A DNA stretch of 64,000 nt from DASQUK01 sp046726215 (lineage in GTDB: Bacteria; Actinomycetota; Acidimicrobiia; Acidimicrobiales; VFJN01): assembly GCA_046726215.1 (NCBI GenBank), contig JBKPAA010000033.1, positions 1 to 64,000 on the forward strand, in the 5' to 3' direction. This document shows positions 60,330-64,000 of this stretch, piece after piece (the stretch's first letter is position 1; each line of letters starts with the position of its first letter). The position numbers and the translations under genes are program-made. Below the pieces are notes generated by a model, which worked only from the letters and a program-made list of their open reading frames with translations, was not told the DNA's origin and made no database searches.

Positions 60330-60640
60330 CGGCATCGGCTCGCTTCGACGAGCTCATCCATCCCAGCACTCGCCTCTCGATCGTGGCGCTGCTGGCCTCC
60401 GCCGACTGGACCGAGTTCGCCTTTGTCCGCGATCGGCTGGGCCTGTCCGATTCGGCGCTGTCGAAGCAGTTCGGCACGCTCGAGGAAGCGGGCTATATCG
60501 CCATTGAGCGCCCGTCGACCGGCCGGAGGCGGCGGGTCCGGGTGCGGCTCACTGACGTGGGAGCAAAGGCGTTCGAAGGTCACGTCGCCGCACTGCGCGC
60601 CGTCATCGCTAGCGCGGAACCGGCTGCACCCAAGCGCTAG
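60326..60640 (+). CDS. Winged-helix transcriptional regulator (MarR/ArsR-like)
   Basis: 104 aa from ATG 60326. Helices HPSTRLSIVALLASADWTEF, FVRDRLGLSDSALSKQFGTL (recognition helix SALSKQ) and the wing GYIAIERPSTGRRRRVRVRL. It is typical of short DUF-type winged-helix repressors translated together with a membrane protein, binding the operators at 59788. Confidence 0.85.
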   Translation: MTASARFDELIHPSTRLSIVALLASADWTEFAFVRDRLGLSDSALSKQFGTLEEAGYIAIERPSTGRRRRVRVRLTDVGAKAFEGHVAALRAVIASAEPAAPKR

Positions 60641-61318
60641 CGCGATCCTCGACCAGCCACTCCGGTGGTAGACGAGTTCGGCGTACGCTCGAGCCGGGTG
60701 CGCAGGACAACCGCGAACGGCGGGAACTCATAAGCACCTGACGGTTGCATCACATCCAGGCGCCCTAGGGCGCAAGACCCTCACGCGCAGTCGTGCATGG
60801 ATGGTGGCTATGGCGAGCCGGGCGTCAGGGTGGGCGACCTCGATGCACACATGGACCGGCAGGGTAATTCACAGGATTGTAGTGGAAGGCATACAGAGCG
60901 TCATGTAGATTTTCCAGCGCTGGGGCCGACCAAAGAGGCGGCCATGACGGGACCGAGGCGGCGTCCGCAGGCGAGACCGCTCGACGCAGGGCACGGGCAT
61001 GCGCCTTTCCCGGGGGCGGGGGTGCTCAGGCGTCGTCTGAGAACGCAGACAGCGTGTCCCTGCCGGAGAGGTTTGGCGGTGGGAAGCCGGTCACTGGAGC
61101 CGCGAAATCACGGTCCGGCTCTGCGCGCCGGTCGGGGCGGCCACAACGAAGACATACTCCGCGGCTACGGGGTGGGCTTGTATCAATTGGATGTCGCGTC
61201 GTTGCACTGCAACACGGCGGCACCGGCAGCTGCGCTCTGCTGGTCTTTCGGCCGCCGCAACGCCGCCATCGTGTCGGTACCCTCGTGACGACTACGCCAC
61301 TCCCCGCAGCGTGACTCC
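60641..61318. other. Non-coding region, nothing recognisable except small palindromes
   Basis: 678 bases without a convincing gene; possible short frames are shadow-like. A 13-base palindrome GTTGCACTGCAAC occurs at 61200-61212. GC is slightly lower around 60860-60930. It probably contains the promoter of the BTAD regulator. Confidence 0.4.
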
Positions 61319-63271
61319 ATGTTCAGGGCACGGGTCCTTCGCCCGATGCCGAGCGGCCTTCCGCTGACCCAGCCCTCGCTTCTTTCTATTCTCGACTCGC
61401 CGTTGACTGTTGTGGCTGCCCAGACGGCGTTCATCGTCGACTCAAACGTCGCTCGGGTGCTGCGCGAGGGCGGCCGGCTCGATCGGACCGCCTGGCTGCG
61501 GTTGGACCCGCTCGACGCGCGTCCTGACCACCTGATCCGGTCGCTAGAAGACAGCGTGGTAGAAGTCCACGGCGAGGAGATCGACTTGCTGCCAGCGTTG
61601 GTTAGCCGGGTCAGGAGTCTGTCGCCGGAGTTTTGCTGGGCTCTCGGAAGCGGGCTTGCGCGCCACGCACCGCCGGACGCGACGATAGTCGTGGAAAACC
61701 CGTTCGCCGTGCCCGATGCATGGGCCCTGACGAACATCCTCGTCGGCTGGGCAGGGTCGTCTCGCGTTCGACGGGCGGTGTTGCTCTGGCACGGGCGAAT
61801 TCCCCGACGAGTTCGCCGCCTCGCCTCGGCGGTCCTCGATGCCGACCAGCTCTCGATGGACACGGGGTTGGTGCGCGAGTTCGTCGCGTGTGGAAGAGGC
61901 GGGCTGTCGGCCAGCGCCACAGCCCGGCTACTGCGGCTGGCGCGCGGGCGCGCTGCCCTCGTCCACGATGTGCTCGATGTTGCCGGGCACGGGCGGGGAT
62001 CGGCCGCCATCGAGGAGATGCTTTGTGCCGGCGCGTGGAGGCCAGCGTTCATCGGCCGGTTGACGAAGCGCTTGCTCAGCTGCTGTTCGCCCGACGAACG
62101 AGAGGCCCTCTCGCTGGCGATGGACCTCGGGTACTGGCATCCGACGATGGATCGGGGACGCCTCGACGGCGAGGACCTGACATGGCCGTGGTTCGGTCCT
62201 CTCGAGGGAGGATGGTTGCGTCTCCGGCCCTTCTGGCGCCGGACTCTCCGCCGGCACGCAGAGAGCTTGGCGCCGGCTCATCGTCGCCTTGCCGGACCGG
62301 CCCTCGAACGCCTGTCATCCCGGCACGAGCAGGCAACATCGATGCAGCGGCAGGGCATCGGCGACGTCGTCGCTGCCACGAAGGCCCTCGAGCCAGTCGG
62401 GGTCTTGGCAAGAGAAGCGGCCTCGATCCCAGTCGAAGTGCCCGCCCAGGCAAGGCACGGTGAGCTGCACGGAGGAGAGTCGACCGCACCCTTGATAGGC
62501 CCACCGGGTTGTCACACTTTGAAGGTGCGGCTGCTGGGGAGATTCGAAGTCGCCATCGACAACCGTCCCGTCAGCGCATGGGACGGTGCGCGAGGCCTCA
62601 CGCTCTTCAAGTATCTACTCGCTCATCGCGGTCGTCCCTGTCCTCGTGATGTCCTCATGGACGTGTTCTGGCCGGACGTGTCGCCGGACCAAGCCAGGAA
62701 CCGGTTCCATGTGGCCGTGAGCGCGCTACGGCGCAGCCTCAGAGCCGTTGGGGACATACCGGTCGTCGAGTTCCGCGACGGCGCCTACGGGCTCAACGCG
62801 GAACTCGAACTGCAGGTGGATGTGGATCAGTTCGAGAGCCTGGTCGAGACCGCCCAACGCGCCCAGCAAGACGGCGACAACGAGGCGGCGATCGTGTGCT
62901 ACACGCAGGCCGTCACGCTCTACCGCGGCGATCTGTTGGCCGAGACCCCGTACGACGACTGGGCCCTACTCCCGAGAGAGACCCTTCGGGTGACGTACCT
63001 CGATGTGCTCGATCGCCTCGCCGCCCTCCACCTGGCCAAAGACAGCTTTGGTCCCTGCATCGCCGTCGCGCAGCTCATCCTCCAGCAGGATTCCTGTCGC
63101 GAGGACGCCCACCGCCTGCTCATGCGGTGCTATGCCAAACAGGGCCGCGTCCACGAGGCGCTGCGCCAGTTCGAGTTCTGCTCTCGCGCCTTGGCCACGA
63201 CGCTGGGCAGCGGGCCCTCCCGGGCGACGGTGGAGCTCCACCGTTCGATTCGCACCAGCCGTCCCGAGTGA
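61319..63271 (+). CDS. Large SARP/BTAD-domain transcriptional regulator
   Basis: 650 aa from ATG 61319. The N-terminal ~390 residues are a degenerate helical region without a clear ATPase P-loop. From about 402 comes the winged-helix (VRLLGRFEVAIDNRPVSAWD, ARGLTLFKYLLAHRGRPCPR) and then the bacterial transcriptional activation domain (VDVDQFESLVETAQRAQQDG, LLAETPYDDWALLPRETLRV, HRLLMRCYAKQGRVHEALRQ). SARP proteins activate secondary-metabolism genes by binding direct repeats. Such repeats occur at 63333-63370, upstream of the Cys-rich gene at 63473, which is its likely target. Confidence 0.85.
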   Translation: MFRARVLRPMPSGLPLTQPSLLSILDSPLTVVAAQTAFIVDSNVARVLREGGRLDRTAWLRLDPLDARPDHLIRSLEDSVVEVHGEEIDLLPALVSRVRSLSPEFCWALGSGLARHAPPDATIVVENPFAVPDAWALTNILVGWAGSSRVRRAVLLWHGRIPRRVRRLASAVLDADQLSMDTGLVREFVACGRGGLSASATARLLRLARGRAALVHDVLDVAGHGRGSAAIEEMLCAGAWRPAFIGRLTKRLLSCCSPDEREALSLAMDLGYWHPTMDRGRLDGEDLTWPWFGPLEGGWLRLRPFWRRTLRRHAESLAPAHRRLAGPALERLSSRHEQATSMQRQGIGDVVAATKALEPVGVLAREAASIPVEVPAQARHGELHGGESTAPLIGPPGCHTLKVRLLGRFEVAIDNRPVSAWDGARGLTLFKYLLAHRGRPCPRDVLMDVFWPDVSPDQARNRFHVAVSALRRSLRAVGDIPVVEFRDGAYGLNAELELQVDVDQFESLVETAQRAQQDGDNEAAIVCYTQAVTLYRGDLLAETPYDDWALLPRETLRVTYLDVLDRLAALHLAKDSFGPCIAVAQLILQQDSCREDAHRLLMRCYAKQGRVHEALRQFEFCSRALATTLGSGPSRATVELHRSIRTSRPE

Positions 63272-63332
63272 GTGTGGCCTCGGGCCGCCACCCAGAGCCG
63301 TACCGCCCGGACGGATTCGCAGCCATGCCCAA

Positions 63333-63370
63333 AACTCAGCGGAAACTAAGTGCCTACTCTGAACTAAGCG
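63333..63370 (+). promoter_or_regulatory. Triple direct repeat, possible SARP-binding box
   Basis: AACTCAGCG (63333), AACTAAGTG (63344) and AACTAAGCG (63362) share AACT-AG-G. The first two are exactly 11 bases apart, the SARP spacing; the third is 18 further. The element is about 100 bases upstream of the ATG at 63473. Confidence 0.5.
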
Positions 63371-63472
63371 TCTGCCTCAGGCTGTGGCGCCACCGCCTCT
63401 AAGTACGACCGTGTTTCGTTGCTCTTTAGATGTCCCGGAGAACGGGATCGAGCGAAAGGAGCAACGACTCCA

Positions 63473-64000
63473 ATGTCAGAGACAACTACGTTGGCCGGCA
63501 CGCCGCAGGTGGCTCCCGCACCCCCATTCCCTCCCCCAGTACCACACCCACACCCACATCCACCCCCGTGCCCAGGATGCACCCCACCACTACCGTGCTG
63601 CTGCGACGTCCAGTGCTGTCCGACGCCATGCGGCAGGTTCTGCGTTGACGAGGTAGTTGACAACAACGGCGCACCAGCGACGATCCTCGAGGCCGCCCTC
63701 GCCTTCAGTGTCAAAGGCAAGATCGAGTTCAAGGCGGGTAACGCCATCACGGGCAAGGCAACGGTGACGCTCTACGCCGACCAGCTCGGTGGGGACGTCG
63801 ACAAAGCGATCGGCACCGCACCACCCGTCGACATCACCGGCGATGGCACATATTCGTGGACCGTCACCGTGCCCGGCGGGACGCTTCCGGACGCCCCCGC
63901 AGGGGGGTCCAACCTTTACCGCCTCGCTGCGGTCTTCACGATGGTAAACAGCGCGAATAAGCCGACGGAGACCTCATCGTTCGCGGACCTGGGCACGTTT
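63473..64000 (+). CDS. Partial Pro/His/Cys-rich protein, unknown
   Basis: 176 codons from ATG 63473 to the window edge without a stop. The N-terminus reads SETTTLAGTPQVAPAPPFPP then a Pro-His run (PHPHPHPPPCPGC) and a Cys-rich stretch (PPLPCCCDVQCCPTPCGRFC) with nine cysteines in 25 residues. A beta-sandwich-like region follows (VKGKIEFKAGNAITGKATVT, YADQLGGD). No signal peptide. The Cys-rich part suggests metal binding or cross-linking. It is unrecognised. Confidence 0.7.
   Translation, partial: MSETTTLAGTPQVAPAPPFPPPVPHPHPHPPPCPGCTPPLPCCCDVQCCPTPCGRFCVDEVVDNNGAPATILEAALAFSVKGKIEFKAGNAITGKATVTLYADQLGGDVDKAIGTAPPVDITGDGTYSWTVTVPGGTLPDAPAGGSNLYRLAAVFTMVNSANKPTETSSFADLGTF

Noticed and set aside
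60797..61288. Open frame of 163 codons in the gap before the BTAD gene
   Set aside because: No motif, atypical composition and no ribosome-binding site; I left it as non-coding.

Overview
The window is high-GC DNA that reads as a chromosome segment of an actinobacterium. It has an F420-type luciferase-like oxidoreductase family, a Mec-type JAMM peptidase beside CysM, a murI / MBL / rph / rdgB block, a LigD-type polymerase protein and a SARP/BTAD regulator. The mix resembles Acidimicrobiia or related lineages, but that placement is inference; no rRNA gene is present.

Region by region. 1-8.8 kb: membrane, coiled-coil and stress-type proteins (holin superfamily III, a DUF3618-like membrane-anchored protein, CsbD), a large molybdopterin oxidoreductase, and several gene fossils (zinc alcohol dehydrogenase stub, YihY/BrkB fragment, GPGG-motif membrane protein). 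8.9-12 kb: a three-gene overlapping cassette of N-formylglutamate amidohydrolase-like protein, DUF1704 'QEGLA' metallopeptidase and glutathione-synthetase-like ATP-grasp. 12-28.7 kb: housekeeping genes, including tmRNA and smpB, JAMM peptidase-cysM, a frameshifted UPF0016/GDT1 exporter behind a probable manganese riboswitch, murI, rph, rdgB, aconitase, clpP, rpe and an odd tRNA with a UAG anticodon. 28.7-39.7 kb: a Fur-family regulator divergent from a cobalt/nickel ECF transporter (cbiM, PDGLE protein, cbiQ, cbiO), an ECF sigma factor, a LysR-HTH/esterase fusion, phoU, and a cobalt-type nitrile hydratase operon with an accessory gene and an OsmC protein. The cobalt importer may feed the nitrile hydratase.

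39.7-56.6 kb is the most unusual part. It holds five recognisable members of the conserved Nit1C set (MSMEG_0572/Sll0783, Sll0787 AIR-synthase-like, MSMEG_0567 GNAT, MSMEG_0568 radical SAM, MSMEG_0565 glycosyltransferase) but no nitrilase. Interleaved with them is a six-gene overlapping operon: phosphosulfolactate-synthase-like protein, unknown Cys-rich protein, adenylosuccinate-lyase-like, PLP enzyme, argininosuccinate-lyase-like and DUF1116. A carbamate kinase-FdrA-glycosyltransferase operon lies beside it. DUF1116, FdrA and carbamate kinase are the components of the E. coli oxamate carbamoyltransferase / carbamate kinase pathway (AllG, AllF, AllK), so the set plausibly makes or breaks a ureido/carbamoyl or nitrile-derived compound with ATP recovery through carbamoyl phosphate. 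An XRE-cupin regulator with an inverted-repeat operator sits at one end.

56.6-64 kb: a secreted beta-helix-like protein, a siderophore-interacting protein, a membrane protein/winged-helix pair behind twin palindromic operators, a large BTAD regulator, and the start of a Pro/His/Cys-rich protein that runs off the window. A palindromic repeat of about 50 bp occurs at 25.6 and 42.6 kb (opposite orientations), with a collapsed copy at 25.1 kb.
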